From the NCBI RefSeq assembly GCF_004011695.2, contig NC_082405.1:2789001-2853000 (forward strand): a stretch of DNA of 64,000 nt. Reading direction: 5' to 3'. Shown here piece after piece: positions 43,018 through 56,970 of this stretch. Numbering within the stretch: the stretch's first letter is position 1; each line of letters opens with the position of its first letter. The stretch comes from Ascochyta rabiei. Taxonomy: Eukaryota > Ascomycota > Dothideomycetes > Pleosporales > Didymellaceae. A model generated the notes under the pieces. The model was not told the DNA's origin and searched no databases. It saw only the letters and a list, made by a program, of their open reading frames with translations. The translations under genes and the position numbers were made by a program.

Positions 43018-43744
43018 ACTACAAATATGCAGACAGCAGCACAGAACGATTCAATCGGTGAATTGGCTTCTCACAACGCGCTGAACAAGGAAGGATTGTT
43101 GCGAGTTTCTTTCGAACCTGGGTCCTCTCATGACGTATGCCGATTGCCTGTTCCTAGCAGGAGCGAGCTAACGAAGGAATTACCCGCAGGCCTCTACGCT
43201 AGCTTTCCATTCGGAGCAATCTTGGGTAATCTTTGGGTGACGCTCTCGAACAGTGATCTTTCGAGCAGGACGAAGGTACCCTGCGCCAGATCACGCAGGA
43301 TCGCTGACAAGGATAGTGTTTTCTTGATTTGAGTTTGCGCTATTACAGTGGCTTCCCATTCCATTAACATAGACAAGGTTGATTACCTACAATAGACGAT
43401 TGGTTTACACGTCGCATGGTGCACGCATACAACGTTTGGTCAAAGTCATAGCCTCGCTTGATTCTTACACCATATTGCTAAACCCTTGTTTTAAACCTTT
43501 CCATGCAGTAAAAAGTCAGATATAATTCGAACCAAATGCAATATGTAACAGTGTCAACGCCTTCACCGGCCACCGGTGCCCTTTCCTGTAAAAATGAACG
43601 CACTGCTTCCGAGAGGCGAGATTAAATAGTAATGATAGTTGAGACACATGCCCGCCATGTCAATGTGGGGCTGAAAGAAGTCGAGTCGTGAAGCGTGGAC
43701 AGGCCGTCGCGCGTCAATGAGAGAAGAACGCTTGAACTGATCTC
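43018..43744. other. Intergenic between phosphatase start and class V chitin synthase 3' end
   Basis: 727 bp. Should contain the phosphatase promoter and the chitin synthase 3' UTR. No gene seen. Confidence 0.45.
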
Positions 43745-46700
43745 CTAGTGCATTTGACCGTTGATGAGCAGTTGTTCGACAGCTTCACCGATGTAAGCCT
43801 TCTTCAGCGTAAGGTCGCATTCAAAGCTAAGATGATGGTTAGTGACTGATATCCATCGACATATTCACATTTCAAACTTACATTTGTTCAAGCTGCTGCT
43901 TGACAGACTTCTTGGTAACGGTCATCAGATCGGAGTTGGCGAGAATGATCTTGATCTGGTTTAGGATATCGTCATCGCTCGGCAGGTTCGCCATCTCCAT
44001 GCTGTCGCCCCCGTAACCACTCGGAGCCAAACTCATACGTGAGTGGTTGCCGTAGCGGGGAATGTCCAGGTGAGACATGGGTCTGGAAGGGGGCATGCCA
44101 CCGTACTCCGAACCGACGACAGAACCAGCACCGAACGGTCTCTTGGTGGCATAGGTGTAGCCTGAGACGACTGACTGGTCATCCCTGATGGTATGTTGCT
44201 CCCACATCTCGGCCTGGTACTCCTCCCATCTCTTTTTGGGAATGCTGGCCGGATCAAACTTGCCTTCGTCCGAGACCACAACCTTCTGACCCGCTTCACC
44301 AGTGACGACACGAGTGTTGCCCCAAGAGAAATCGTCCATGTGCCAGAAAGCGTACAGTGGAAGACCAAACGCGAAGACCGGAGTAGCCAAAATGTAGATA
44401 ATCATCCAACCAATCATCTCCCACTTGCGGCGAACAATGAAGATGATAGCCTGCAGACCATAGATGGCTCCCAAAAGGATGAAGGCGGTAATGGGAACGA
44501 CATCGGGGGTCGCGACCAGGGAGTAGATGAGGTAGCCAATGTAAACGACAATGACCGGCTGTACAACAGTCGAGATCAAATCTAAGAAGACGACGAAGCG
44601 CATACTGAAACAGCAGAAACCACAGAGCTGCTGAAGAGGAATGAGCTCGACCAGGTTATGCACTGTAGAGTTGATCCAGCGACGACGTTGGGACATGAAG
44701 ACGGACCAGCTGTCGGGTGCCACAGTCCAGGCCTTTGCTCGCATCGTGTACTTGGTTTTGTACTTGGCATGAAACTTGATAAGCAGAGTCGTCAGGTAAC
44801 GATCTTCACCAAGGTGCAGCAAGTTCTTTGTGTGCAGTGTATCGACGCGAATTTCCTGGTAGGCTTCGACAACCTCCTTGCTAACAAAGAGCGGCTTGCC
44901 CGTCTCGGCGGCACGGATGCGGTACATGGTGAAACAACCAGGAAGACAGGTGACGGAACCAAACAAGCTCTCGAAAGCCTTGGTCAGGTTATGCGAGATG
45001 AAGTACTCGTAGACCTGCATCATCGTGGTAAAGGAGGACTTGGCGTTGGACAAAGCAGTCTCACCACAAATGGCGATGAGGCGGGTGTCGTTGAGGAAAG
45101 CAGCGACGAACCGGGTGGCTGCGTCGGGGGCGACGGAAGTATCAGCATCAATCTGGAGCAAGAACTCGTAGAACGTCGGGTTGACACCAATGATGTTCCG
45201 AATCTGATGGTGCATCTCAAGCTCCATAGGACTCATAGGCAGGTTGTAGTGAACGCGGTTGAGGAATCTCATGAGAACGATTTGAGAATCACGCTTTCCA
45301 CGGTTACCAGGCTTGGAGACTTCAGAGGGCTTACCGACCTTGACAACGACCAGGAAAGGTACGATGTGGCCCTGTACTTCGTAAAGACCTGAGTAGCATT
45401 TGCCCATGTTGTGTTGCTTTTGGCCTTCCCCCAAACTCTCGAAACTCAGAGGATCAGGATCTGTGGCCTCTGGTACGCCAAGGATATCAAGAACAATACG
45501 AGGAGTGGGTTTGTCGTTGCCTTGACCGATAATCATACCGTCACAGATGATGACGAGTAGTTTGCGCTTGTCATCGTACTTCATCCTAGCGGCGGAGTCG
45601 ATAGCACGACGCAGTGACTCTTCGTCCTCAGTGTAAGCGGGAACTGTTGCGATGATGAACTTGTCGATGTTCTCTGGCATAGTGTTACCGCCAAATTGGA
45701 GAGCGGCAAAGAACTTGAAACCAATGACACTGACCAACAAAATGGAGATGGCGAGGAGGAAGTACGTAGCAAAGAGACACCTGGGAGATCTTCTGGTGTC
45801 CAAATCACCAACGTAGAACAGGTTGTCGAGACAAACTTTCATGTTCTGCTTCTTGGTTGCGTCCAAATTAAGGTTGTCCCAGTACTTGCTAATATCCTTG
45901 CCAGCCTGGGCGCGAAAGATTGAGACTAGGCCTTCATCCATGAAGTTGACGTTCGGCGTCTCCGCGTCCGGTTCCACGCCAGGAGGATAAAGAACGGTAC
46001 GTCCTCCAGGTATGTACGTGGACAAATCGTAGACCCGGCCGTTCATGTACGCGATTCCACCTTGCTTGGAGGCAAGGGTCTTCAGGTAGGTAGGGCTGTA
46101 ACCAACACGGCCTTTCATGTAGTTGGCTTTCAGGTATATCTGCTGCTCAAACCACCAATCAGGACGAGGGTCAGTTGTGAACGAGCGGAAGTCATGGTAT
46201 TTGGCGTTCTGGTCCGTGGTACTGACGAGGTTGTTTACTGTCTCGGTGTAGTTTGAGTTTCTGTAGTTCAGCTGAACACCGTCGTTAATGGGACCATCAA
46301 TTCCCATGCACAATGCCGAGACTTGAACGGGGAACAAATTGGTAGCGTCCTTTCCGGCGTACTTCTCGAGGCTTTTTGACGGCACGATGTTGGGATAATG
46401 AGCGGGAATGAAATCGCCCAGATCGTACACGATACCTCGAATAGCAACGTAGGCTGAGTTGCCGTCCTCGCCGTTGTAAGATGTCAACTCAGCAGATGAG
46501 TACACGTGCTGAGTAGGACAGATCGCTCTTGGAAACCCGATCATGAGGAAGATGACCGCACCACAGCTAAGCCAGATGAGCAAGTTGATGGCAAGCTTCT
46601 CACGCCAAGCCATTCGTACGTCTTTGCGCTTGATGCGCCCAACGACGCGGATTAAGAAATCGGGTATGTACCAGGTGAGCGCATATACGATGAAAACCCA

Positions 46701-49391
46701 TCGTTTGCGGCTCCCAGAAACCGGAACGACGTCGACTTCCTCCAGCTTGTCGTTGGCTGACTTCTCGTCGATAACGTTGTGCTGTTCAAGACCATGGAAC
46801 ATGTCACCGGTGACACCAGAGGGAGCTTCGGAGCGGGCATCAATATCCCTGCTACCGAAGTAGTTGCCTCCCTTGTCGTTGTAGTAATCGCCAGCTCCGG
46901 GAGTTGAAAGAAGACCCGCGCGAGAGTCACCGAAGGATCGGCCAGCTTCGGGGGTCAGAAGATTGTCATCCGAGCCAGTAAACCCACGGGCAGTGGGTGG
47001 CACATCTGCAATCTGTGCAACCTCGAGCCAGCACCTCTCGCTCAGGAAGACACCCGTGGTACCGACACGAACCTCATTCTCCCGCCAAGGCCTGCTGTCC
47101 AAGATCATCTCAACCTTCTCTTTCTCACTGCCGACGATTGCCAGGTCGGTCTGGGCAAGGCCTAGGAACTCGGCGAAGGGCAGGAAAATGCTGTAATCCG
47201 CCACACGAAGCCGTTGGCTGAGCTCTGGAATGCTGTACGCTTGCAGCTGCTGACGGACGCATCTGCTGTCGAACTGATTGGCAATGCGGCGATCATTCGG
47301 CTTCAAGCAGAACACGAAGTACGGATTGGCTTGGCGCAGCTTGTTCTCGATGGTCTTCAAGGCACTGACGAATTGCCCGGCAGCTCCGGTTTGCTTCGAC
47401 TTGGACGAAGAATCGCCGTTCTTCCTGGTTCCAGAGACGTTGCTTTCGGTGTCGCTCAGTACTTCCTCGTCGAAAACGTTCAGCTGGCGACCGAACCTTC
47501 CCGTCTTCTCGGCCTTGCGGCGAGCCATGCTGGGCATGCGTGTAGGTTTTGAACTGACTGACGCCTGGACGATGGCGGACTTTTCTTTGGGGTGAGAAAT
47601 CTTCTGGAGCACATCCTGACCAAATAGTTGTTGAACAAACGGTGTCTGCGATGACTGCAGCAGTTGCATCATGTTGCCCGAGATTGTGTCAGCATTCTCC
47701 TCGATCACGCCTTCTACGGTGTAATCGACGTCGCCAGCATAGTGACGAACAGTGAAAGAGGGAGACGTATTAGGGGTGGGAAAATTGCTGCCAGGCTGGA
47801 CGACTGTCAAACTTCCTGGGAGGATGGACTGGTTTTTCCCGTCAAATCGCTTGCGAATGGCTTCCAGGAACTGCATGTCTGTCTTGCCGCGGCGCATCTG
47901 GTCATCGAGAATACTCAAGAGACCATTTCCCGACTTGAGGAGGCCAGTCTTGGCCTCTGAGCTATCGTAAAACTGGAGCGGGGGAAGGCTGATCTCCTCT
48001 GCTTCCATCTCCTGGATCTGGCGCTGGAAGAAGCTCTCTTGACAGAAGGTCATGAGCGACTCATTGGCAGCGTTGTTGAGCAGCTGGTCCAAAGATGATC
48101 CAGTACCAGACGAGGTGGCAAAACCAGGGAAATCTACCAAGCTGACGGTGTTTGTGAGTTGCTCGTTCGAGCTGGAAATCCTAGAATTGGTCTGCTCGAT
48201 GACATAGGTGACGAGGAGCGAGTAAAGCGAGCGAGCGAGCTCATCGGCATTGGCGCGGGCGCCCTTGGGGTCGAGCATGACCGTGACACGCTCTCGGTAT
48301 AGCGTCTTGGACTTGTAACGAAGGCTCTCTTCCAGATCACTGATGGTCACCCCCAGGAATTGTGCAATTGGGACCAGGCAATCCTTGTTCTTTACCACTG
48401 TGATGGTCTCGCCGCCCTCATGCGAGTAGCCTCCACTGTCGTCGGCGGAGGGAGTTGTCGACTGGCCCGTCTCGAACTCGAGCTGACCAATGTGTAGGAT
48501 GGTGGCCATGATCTCGCAGATGCCTGCAATGCTGTCCTTGCCAAACTCCAGCTTGCGGAGAGCAGTCTTGAAGTCCTGGAAACCGCTTGCGTCGTCGATG
48601 CCGACCTTCAGCTGGGTGGGGTGGCCGAGGTAGCGCCACCTCTTGTTCGCGCCGAGCGATGTGCGCGTGCCGGCAGCGTCGTTGCCAACGTTCTCAAGAT
48701 GCAGGTGCTTCTTCTCCGCGGGGCTGGTGCCCGAGAGGAGGTAGTAGAGCACGTGGTAGTTGCGTTCTCCGGTCGGGACGGATGCGAGTCGGCTTCGCTC
48801 GAGGCGGTGGGCCAGGTACTGTGCACCAAGCAGGGTTGCATGGTTGGAGGTTGAGGTGTTGTACTGGAGTTCGAGCAAGAGTCCAGATTTGGAGGCAGAG
48901 GGCGTGGTGAGAGACTTTGTGGTTGTGAAGGCCTCGAAGACGAAGTTGGCATGCTCGATCTTCTTGGACAGCGGCGTGGCAGAGTAGCGGAGGAACTCTC
49001 GTAGCATATGCCCGCGAATAGTCGTCTTTCCGGCGCCCGTCTCGCCCCTGTAGTCGTGTTAGCTTGAGACTTGAAACGTGCATGTGGCGAGGGTGCTCGA
49101 GGGAGCCACTCACAGAAAAACAACGGCTTGGTCCTCGGATCGCTGACCGAGGCGCATGTATGCCCTCTGGGCGAGGTCCTTGGCGGCCTGGACAGCGCTT
49201 CCGTCCTCGCCGCCGTCGACGCCTCGGCTGGGGTCTGTGTACGTGTTCAGGGAAATGATGGCGTGCGACGAGAGCGTGGCCGTGGGCATGTGGGCGTGGA
49301 AGCGGCTGGCGAGGGCGGACGTCAGGCCCGTGTCAGTCTGCTGGTGTTGCGGCAACAAGGCCAGCGACGGCTGGAGGATGTTGGTCGCCAT
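43745..49391 (-). CDS. chsV: Class V chitin synthase with myosin motor-like domain
   Basis: A GT2 integral-membrane enzyme polymerising GlcNAc from UDP-GlcNAc into wall chitin at hyphal tips and septa. Three exons (49391-49114, 49047-43882, 43826-43745) code for 1841 residues. The motor-like head has an intact P-loop GETGAGKTT (94-102, completed across intron 1) and a switch II-like DFPGF near 397, as in class V. Then come TM segments, a cytochrome b5-like region ([15 protein letters not shown], about 959), the catalytic core with DADTSV (about 1391), EDRYLTTLL (about 1506) and QRRRW (about 1546), more TM segments and a C-terminal DEK_C-type domain. The last exon supplies [20 protein letters not shown]. 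It is head-to-head with the class VII gene, as with csmA/csmB of Aspergillus; the symbol refers to the class. Confidence 0.95.
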
Positions 49392-51506
49392 GGTCAATGG
49401 ACGCGTCCCCGGGGGACCGTGGAGCGAGCGAGGCTGTCAGGTGGGAGCTGGCCGTGTGCCCGTGTGGCCGTGGACGCCTTCTCCTTCTGCGACAGGTGCG
49501 TCGACGTGTCGAGGCAGAGGCGGAGGCGGAGGCAAGTGGTCGCGCTCGCGCTGCGTGCAGTCTGTGGAGGGATGCCGGGATTATGTACAGGTAGGTGGAA
49601 TGCAGAAAGCAGCGTGCAGCGGGCTCGCTCAGAAGGGACCAACACGCGCGGTGCGAGGTGCGGTGCCGTGCATAAACAGAGAGGCAATTAGCTAGCAGCG
49701 AGCGTGGTGCAGGTGCTGAAACGAAAGAAACCACCGCGGGAGGGCCGTTGACAGCAGCAAAGGGGTTGGACGGCTGTCTGCTCAAAATGATGGGATGGGC
49801 CTGCTTTGGGCGCTGGGATGCTAGCTCGCCGTCTCGCAGCGATGCAGCCCTCGCCCGCCGCCGCCAGTTGGTCTGTGTGGATGGAGCGGGCGTAATCTAT
49901 CTATTTTTGCAACCCCTTTGTGCGGATCCCCCCTATCGGCGCTCCGAATACACTTCACAGCTCCACCCTGCCACCCGGCCTCCTTCACCCGGCTCAGGGC
50001 TGGCTGATGAGCACTGAAGTCTGAGCGCACGCAGCAGCCGCTGTCTGCCGGTCGAAGCAGCCTCAGCCTGTGTCTCGCCGTGCGGTGGGTGGTGGGCGGT
50101 GGGTGGTGTGCGGTGTGCACAACGACGCTGCACAACGACGCTGCAGAACGAGCACTGCAGCACGACGTGACTCGACAGCAATGGCTCTCCGTGTGGCCTT
50201 TGGTGTCTCATGAGACTCATGCCCTTCTCCCAACGCTGTGGGCATCGGCTTCAACCCCGACCCGCCTCTGCACCAGAGCCAACGGTCTTCCTTGGGCCGG
50301 CGCTCTGGCTGGGGAAGGGAAGCGATCAGCTATCGATTGCGCGTTCTCTCGTCTGTTGCCAAGGCCATCAACACAAACACGACAACAGACCATGATCATC
50401 CTTTGTGGCTGCAGCATATGTGCATGCACGCCCGCTGGGCAACGGTATCCTAGGCCATGGCTGTTCACGTAAAATCAGTCAGCTGTCGCTGCTATGGCTC
50501 GCATGAAAGCCAAGAGTAACAGAGACATGAAGAAGCAGAATAAGAAAAAAAAACCTCAAGACGCAGAGGCTAAACGCGCATGACTTCAGCACTCCATGGG
50601 TGGCAATACGGAACGGGGCCATGGTGGAGAGCACCCGTATTGAACGACAAGCATGAAACGGCGTTCCGAGTACGTACCACCCACCCTTGACTTGACGTCA
50701 GGTCTCTGGTCAAGAGCTTCCAAATTGCTGAAGCCTGAGTGGGCGGCGGTGGCCAATTCATGCATTCGAATAGGGCAATTTACATGACAAGATGAACGGA
50801 CGTTTGGTGGACATTGTGATTTGCACCCTCAACACCCTAGTCGCCGTACTCACCGTGCATAGCTTGCTTCTACCTTAATCGATAGAAGACCGCAGAACAA
50901 CACGATTAGAAACATGGCCTGTCGTGACCTTGATGACTGTTGAGAACTCGACAGCATCCTGGAAGAGCCGCAGCCGTCGTAAACAATAAAAATAGGGGGC
51001 TTGCCCACACGCCACCGCGCTGCTGTAGCGCACCCATCGATCAATCAGACGACGGCCTCAGCTGCTAGTGGCGACGAGAGCAAGACCTGACATCCATGTC
51101 CGGAAGCTTGGGGATGGGTTTGGACCGTCGAGCTCTTGCAGGGCCCTTGTGGACTGCGCGTCCATGGGCAGCTAAACAGGTGTAACGATACAGCCACCAC
51201 GCCATGCCGGAGCGGGATCAAGCGTGCCTGCCCCCAGCGCGCTGAGGAATGGAAAGTCGCCCTGAAGCCAACAAACACCACCACTCCTCTGTATCTTCGT
51301 TCGACGAGTCCTGTCGTCGAGTGTTTGTGTGTGTGATTGATCTTTCTTATCCACCATCGTTTAATTCTTCCCTTCGTTACATTTCGTCAAGGCACCGCGA
51401 CGGTCCAAAGCCATTCCAGCCATCCAGGGCAGAGTAGACCCAAGTCCACCCCTACTACTGACACTCGCTACATCTCTTCCACGGTCTGTGACGGACGGCC
51501 GCAATC
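49392..51506. promoter_or_regulatory. Shared intergenic region of the class V / class VII chitin synthase pair
   Basis: 2.1 kb between the two divergent start codons, without a supported gene. It is low-complexity in places: GAGGCGGAGGC-type runs near 49515-49540, GGTGGGTGG-like G runs near 50085-50115 and a short CACAACGACGCTG direct repeat near 50117-50145. It should contain both promoters and 5' leaders and may co-regulate them. Confidence 0.6.
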
Positions 51507-54500
51507 ATGAGCTTCGTCAACAACTCGCGCATGAGCGTCTACTCGACTGCGTCCACGGGGGCAAATGCACCACGTGCCGCCACGTCGTCTACCACAACCT
51601 TGCTTAAAGCGCTCAACTCGGCATTTCAACATGGCGCACCGTACAGCCTCGAACCCAGCACGAGTCTGGTTGTCAACACTTGGGCCAATGCCAAGACCAT
51701 GGAGAACGGCCGCGTCGGTGGCGCTGTCGACCTTGAGCTTGTCCGAAAGGCATACGAGCACGCCCGCCGACGAGTTGAGGACGGTACCGTTGTGCTGAGG
51801 TACGTTTTGCCTTGCCTTGCCTTGCCTTGCCATGCCTTGCCATGCCTTGCCATGTCACTGCCATTGTCATTGCCATTGCCAATCCAATGTCGATGAGGCT
51901 AATTGATGGACGTAGCTCTCTCCATGAATCTACCCCCTCGTTATTTGCGCCCACAATCTCAGGGCTTCCCGTATCTCTCCCAGACAGCTTTTACGTCGCA
52001 CTCGAGGCCCTCAAGCCCTTGACACACTGCGTCACACCACAGAACCCTTCCACGCCACGCTACTCTGCACTCGCAGCTGTCTTCACAATTGACGTTCTCG
52101 GCGAGTGCAGGGGGGCTGAGATCAAGCTATCCACCGCTGGACTTGATACGAGGCAAGGCCTCCTCCAAGTTCCTGCACACGCCGGCTACCGCGCATTCGA
52201 CGTCTTCTACTACCTGAACTCGAGCTCGGCTAGCAAGCAGGAGAGAGATATCCTCGACATTCAATCCCTCGACAAGTACTCTCTCCTCAATCGCTCCGGT
52301 ACATACGACCCCCCCTCGTTTCTCCCGGACGCCGATGATGCTGCAGCAGCCGAAGACTTCCGCAACAACCTAAAAAGCATTGGTATCAAGGGGCAGAAGC
52401 TGCGTGACGTGATCAGCTCCCTGGCTGCATTGCTAAAGCTGGGCAACACATTGGACTACTTCCTCGACGAGGAAAAATTGGATGCAGCGTGCCAGGACTG
52501 TGGCTCTCTTCTTGACATCTCGCCCGACATGTTCAAGCAGCAGCTTGGCTCAAATGAGCGGGAAGTTGCCATTGGCGGTATCTACGAGGCCATTGTGGAT
52601 TACGTTCTTACCCAGGCCAATGCTACTATCAAGAACGACATCAGGAAGGCCCGCACTGGTTTCTCCTCGACTGATAGCGATGGAAGCCAGCCTGGTGCCA
52701 TGACCCCCGAGTCCGAGGTTGACGGCATGGATCTGGTCAACATCACGATTGTCGAGATTCCAAATCGTGCTGTTGGCAAGGCAATCGCTCTTCGAACCGT
52801 GTTCGACGACACAGAAGGCATCAATGCAGAAATGAAAGCCGACGGTGTCCAGGTTGTATCAGCAGGTAACTCTGTTCTCGAAAGCATGAAGGATGCTGTT
52901 CAGAGCTGTGAGGCTGATCTTGGAATTGATGGTGCTGCACTTCGCGAGCTCGAGTCTGAGCTTGAAAGACGTGAGGCTATTCTCGAAAAGATCGGTATCG
53001 ATGTCGAGGAGGGCAACTTTGTCAAGAAGCTTCTCTACCCCGTACCGCAGAGTGGCATCGTCCTGGGCAAGCACAACCGTCTCGACCTGCCCATGACCGT
53101 CGCGAGCAGTAGAGTATGGTTCCAGCTGGCTATCCACCCCACCGACGTCATACCCACTTCTGTGACACAACATCTCAATTCCACTTGGCAAGCTGGAGTC
53201 GTTTCACGCCAGCTTCGTGAGTGGCGCCTGCCAGAGTGGGCGAACCGCCGCAATCGCTTTCTTGACTTCACTGCCGACTTTGACGTACACGAATTCTACG
53301 AGCGTTATGCAGCACTCGGTTGCATGGATGGCAGGGATGGCATCACAAACTGGACCCTGCAGCGTGGTTGGAGCAACGGCGAAGTCGTCGTTGGAAACGA
53401 GCGCATATGGATGAGGGAAGGCACATGGTGGGAGGCAGAATCCCAGCTTGAGCAGATGAACGGGAACCAGGGCATGAATGCAGGCATGCTTGGCGGTATG
53501 GTCGGAGCCGGAGGCCTCGAGAGCGGCTATCCTGCTCAGGCACCTCCCAGCATGGCAGGCAGCGGCTTTTTCCCACCTCTCCCGGAACAACAGCCTCAGA
53601 ACCCCTTCCAGAGCACGCCTAGCCTGGTTCTGCCCGCAGACGCCAAGTCTGTGGCACCCACGACCGTTACTGTGCCTATGACTGCGGCTGGTGATTACGG
53701 TCTCGGTGGCAAGGGTGACGAGAGCAAGGGCGTTACCTACTACGATGCTGAGACCGGCGGCAACTCCATGGTCACCGAGATGCCAATCACAGCTACTCGA
53801 CGCATGTGGATCGCTTTTGTGTGGGCAGTAACATTCTTCATTCCCTCGCCTCTTCTGAAGTGGGTTGGTCGCATGAAGCGACCGGATGTTCGCATGGCTT
53901 GGAGAGAGAAGTTCGTCCTGGTCCTCTTGATCCTTCTTTTGAACGGAGCCATTGTGTTCTACATCGTCGCCTTCGGAAAGCTCCTGTGTCCGAACAAAGA
54001 CAAGGTCTGGAAACGCACAGAAGTCGCAACTCATCAGGGTGAGAATGACTACTACGTCAGCCATCATGGTGTAGTGTACGACCTCACTTCTTTCTGGAAG
54101 AAGCAGCACAGCGATTCAAACACGGAAGCCACTCGAACCAACATGATTGAATTCGCTGGTTTCGACATGGACCCCTACATCATGCCTCCTCTCTATTTGG
54201 CCTGCCCAAACCTGATCGCCAACAACACGCTTAACCGACAAATGTACTTGACCTCAAATACTACCATCACCAACTCTCTGGGTGTTCACAAGTCCGGATC
54301 GCAGACCAACCTCGCCGACAGCGCAGCTCTGAAAAACGACGATTGGTACCCGAACGTGTTCCTTCCCGCCATCAAGGAGTTCCGTAAAGGTGATCTCGTC
54401 TGGGAGTCAAAGGCGATCAAGGACGAGGGCGAGAACCAGGACCACATGTGGTTCACATTCGGCAACGACGTTTACGATCTGACAGATTATTTCAAGACCC

Positions 54501-56970
54501 TTGACATCATGAATGATGGCGCACAGTACCAGTTCCTGGACCCCAAGTTGACAGATCTCGTAAAGAGCAAGGCCGGAACTGACCTTAAGGAGGACTTCGA
54601 GAATGACCTGAACGCCACTGCTCAAGCCTACAACCTCCAGTGTTTGCAGAATGCTTTCTATGTTGGTAAGACCGATTTCCGAGACACCCCGAAGTGCAAA
54701 GTCAACGACTACATCTTGCTTGCCGTCACCATCGTGCTCTGCACCGTCATCGTCATCAAGTTCTTGGCCGCGTTGCAGCTCGGATCGCGCAAGCGTCCGG
54801 CCAACCAAGACAAGTTTGTCATTTGCCAGGTTCCCGCCTACACAGAAGGAGAGGATCACATTCGTAAGGGTCTCGACTCTCTGACTGCTCTGGCCTATGA
54901 CAACAAGCGCAAGCTCATATGTGTCGTCTGCGACGGAATGATTGTCGGAGGTGGTAACGACCGCCCAACTCCTAAGATCGTATTGGACATTCTCGGTGTT
55001 GACCCAAAGGTTGACCCTCCTGCTTTACCCTTCTGGTCAGTCGGCGAAGGAAGTCAGCAGCTCAACTACGGCAAAGTCTACTCCGGTCTGTACGAGTTCG
55101 AAGGCAACGTTGTCCCCTATCTCGTCGTCGTTAAGATGGGCAAAGAGTCTGAGCAATCTAAGAGCAAGCCCGGTAACCGTGGCAAGCGTGACTCTCAGAT
55201 TCTGCTCATGAGCTTCCTCAACCGTGTCCACCACCGCGCCCAGATGAACCCCCTTGAGCTGGAGATGTTCCACCAGATCAACAACATCATCGGTGTGGAT
55301 CCAGAGCTTTATGAATACCTCCTCATGGTCGACGCCGATACCATGGTCAGGCCTGATTCTCTCAATCGTCTCGTAGCAAGCTGCGCCAATGACTCTAAGA
55401 TCGCCGGTATCTGCGGTGAGACGAGTCTGGAGAACGAAGAGAAGTCCTGGTGGACCATGATCCAGGTTTACGAGTACTACATCTCCCATCATCTCGCCAA
55501 AGCTTTTGAGAGTTTGTTCGGCAGTGTCACCTGTTTACCCGGATGGTAAGTCGAGCTTTCTAAACACATGGAACTTTGCTAATAAGCCCCAGTTTCAGTA
55601 TGTACCGTTTGCGAACGGCTGACAAAGGCAAGCCTCTCATCATCTCCGATGCGGTCATCAAGGACTACGCCGATTGTGTTGTCGATACCCTGCACAAGAA
55701 GAACTTGCTTTCACTCGGAGAGGATCGTTACTTGACGACACTGATGACAAAGCACTTCCCGACGATGTCCTACAAGTTTATTCCTGATGCCTACGCTCTC
55801 ACGGCTGCTCCAGAGACATGGAGCATTCTGCTTTCACAGAGACGTCGCTGGATCAACTCAACCATCCACAACCTGGCCGAACTTGTCTTCCTCAAGGACC
55901 TCTGCGGTTTCTGCTGTTTCTCCATGCGTTTCGTTGTCTTCATTGATCTGTTCGGTACTCTCGTCCTCCCGTCGATTTGTGCTTACCTTGTATACCTGAT
56001 CTACTTGGTGGCTTCTCACACTGGACAATTCCCCTTGATCTCGATTATCATGCTCGCTGGTACCTACGGTCTGCAGGCTCTGATCTTCATCATCAAGCGC
56101 CAGTGGCAACACATCGGATGGATGGTGATTTACCTCATGGCTTTCCCTATCTACTCCCTGGTTTTGCCTCTCTACTCCTTCTGGAAGCAAGATGACTTCT
56201 CGTGGGGTAATACGCGTGTCGTTATTGGTGAGAAGGGTCAGAAGAAGGCGGTGCTCACCGAAGATGAGGGATTCGACCCCAAGTCTATTCCAATGATGCG
56301 TTGGGACGAGTATGCCGAGCGGAACGAGCTTCCCGGACGTCGTGGCCTTCCTGGTCAGACGTCGGAGAAGGGCGGTTTCAGTGCGTACGAGGATGACACT
56401 TACGAGATGAACGACATGCAATCCGTCTACTCGTCGGTCAAGCCTGCCTCGACCATCATGTCCAACATGCACCACATCTCTCACATGCCGCCTCAGTCTC
56501 CAGGCCCCTACCAAGGCATGCAGACGCGCCAATCGACGTACTCGAACTTCTCGCGTTACCAGGATCACCCACATCAGAACCAGAACGCTCATCAGAGCCG
56601 TCTCATGTCCATGGGTGGCATGAGCGATCAGTATGATGCGTCGCCGTACGGCAACCGGCCAAACGTGGGTGGGTTCCAGAGCTCGGACAACCTCATGGCG
56701 TCGACACCTCCGATCCGTGGACGCAGTCCGCTTGGGTACGGCCAATCGCGCCCGGGCAGCACGGTCAACTTCCAGAGCATGATGAACGGCCCCAGCGACG
56801 CAACGATTGTGCAGGTTGTGCGGACATGCCTGAACGAGGGTGATCTCGACTCGATGACCAAGAAGCAGCTTGTGGCGCTCGCCGAGCAGAGGCTGCAGAC
56901 ACAGCTCACTGGCGAGAGGAAGATATTCCTCAACCAGACGATTGACACGGAGCTTGCATTGATGGGCTGA
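51507..56970 (+). CDS. chsVII: Class VII chitin synthase with degenerate myosin-like head
   Basis: Three exons (51507-51799, 51916-55545, 55593-56970) code for 1766 residues. The N-terminal head keeps motor-like sequence ([40 protein letters not shown]) but has no GxxxxGK P-loop, which is the class VII hallmark. A Gly/Met/Pro-rich linker, a TM segment ([20 protein letters not shown]) and a cytochrome b5-like region follow. The catalytic core has VDADTMV (about 1234), EDRYLTTL (about 1349) and QRRRW (about 1390), then more TM segments and a C-terminal DEK_C-type domain ([18 protein letters not shown]). The second intron (55546-55592) interrupts the conserved LPGCFSMYR motif in phase. Known class VII enzymes are needed for wall integrity and act with class V. 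Intron 1 contains a CTTGC microsatellite. Confidence 0.95.
51807..51855 (+). repeat. CTTGC / CATGC pentanucleotide microsatellite in chsVII intron 1
   Basis: About ten copies of a 5-bp unit, CTTGC with interspersed CATGC variants, lie inside the 116-bp first intron (51800-51915). It is likely length-variable between strains. Confidence 0.85.

Noticed and set aside
44658..45392. 244-residue plus-strand frame inside the class V chitin synthase
   Set aside because: Antisense shadow of the conserved catalytic core.
53204..54109. 301-residue minus-strand frame inside the class VII chitin synthase
   Set aside because: Antisense shadow; composition follows the complementary codons.
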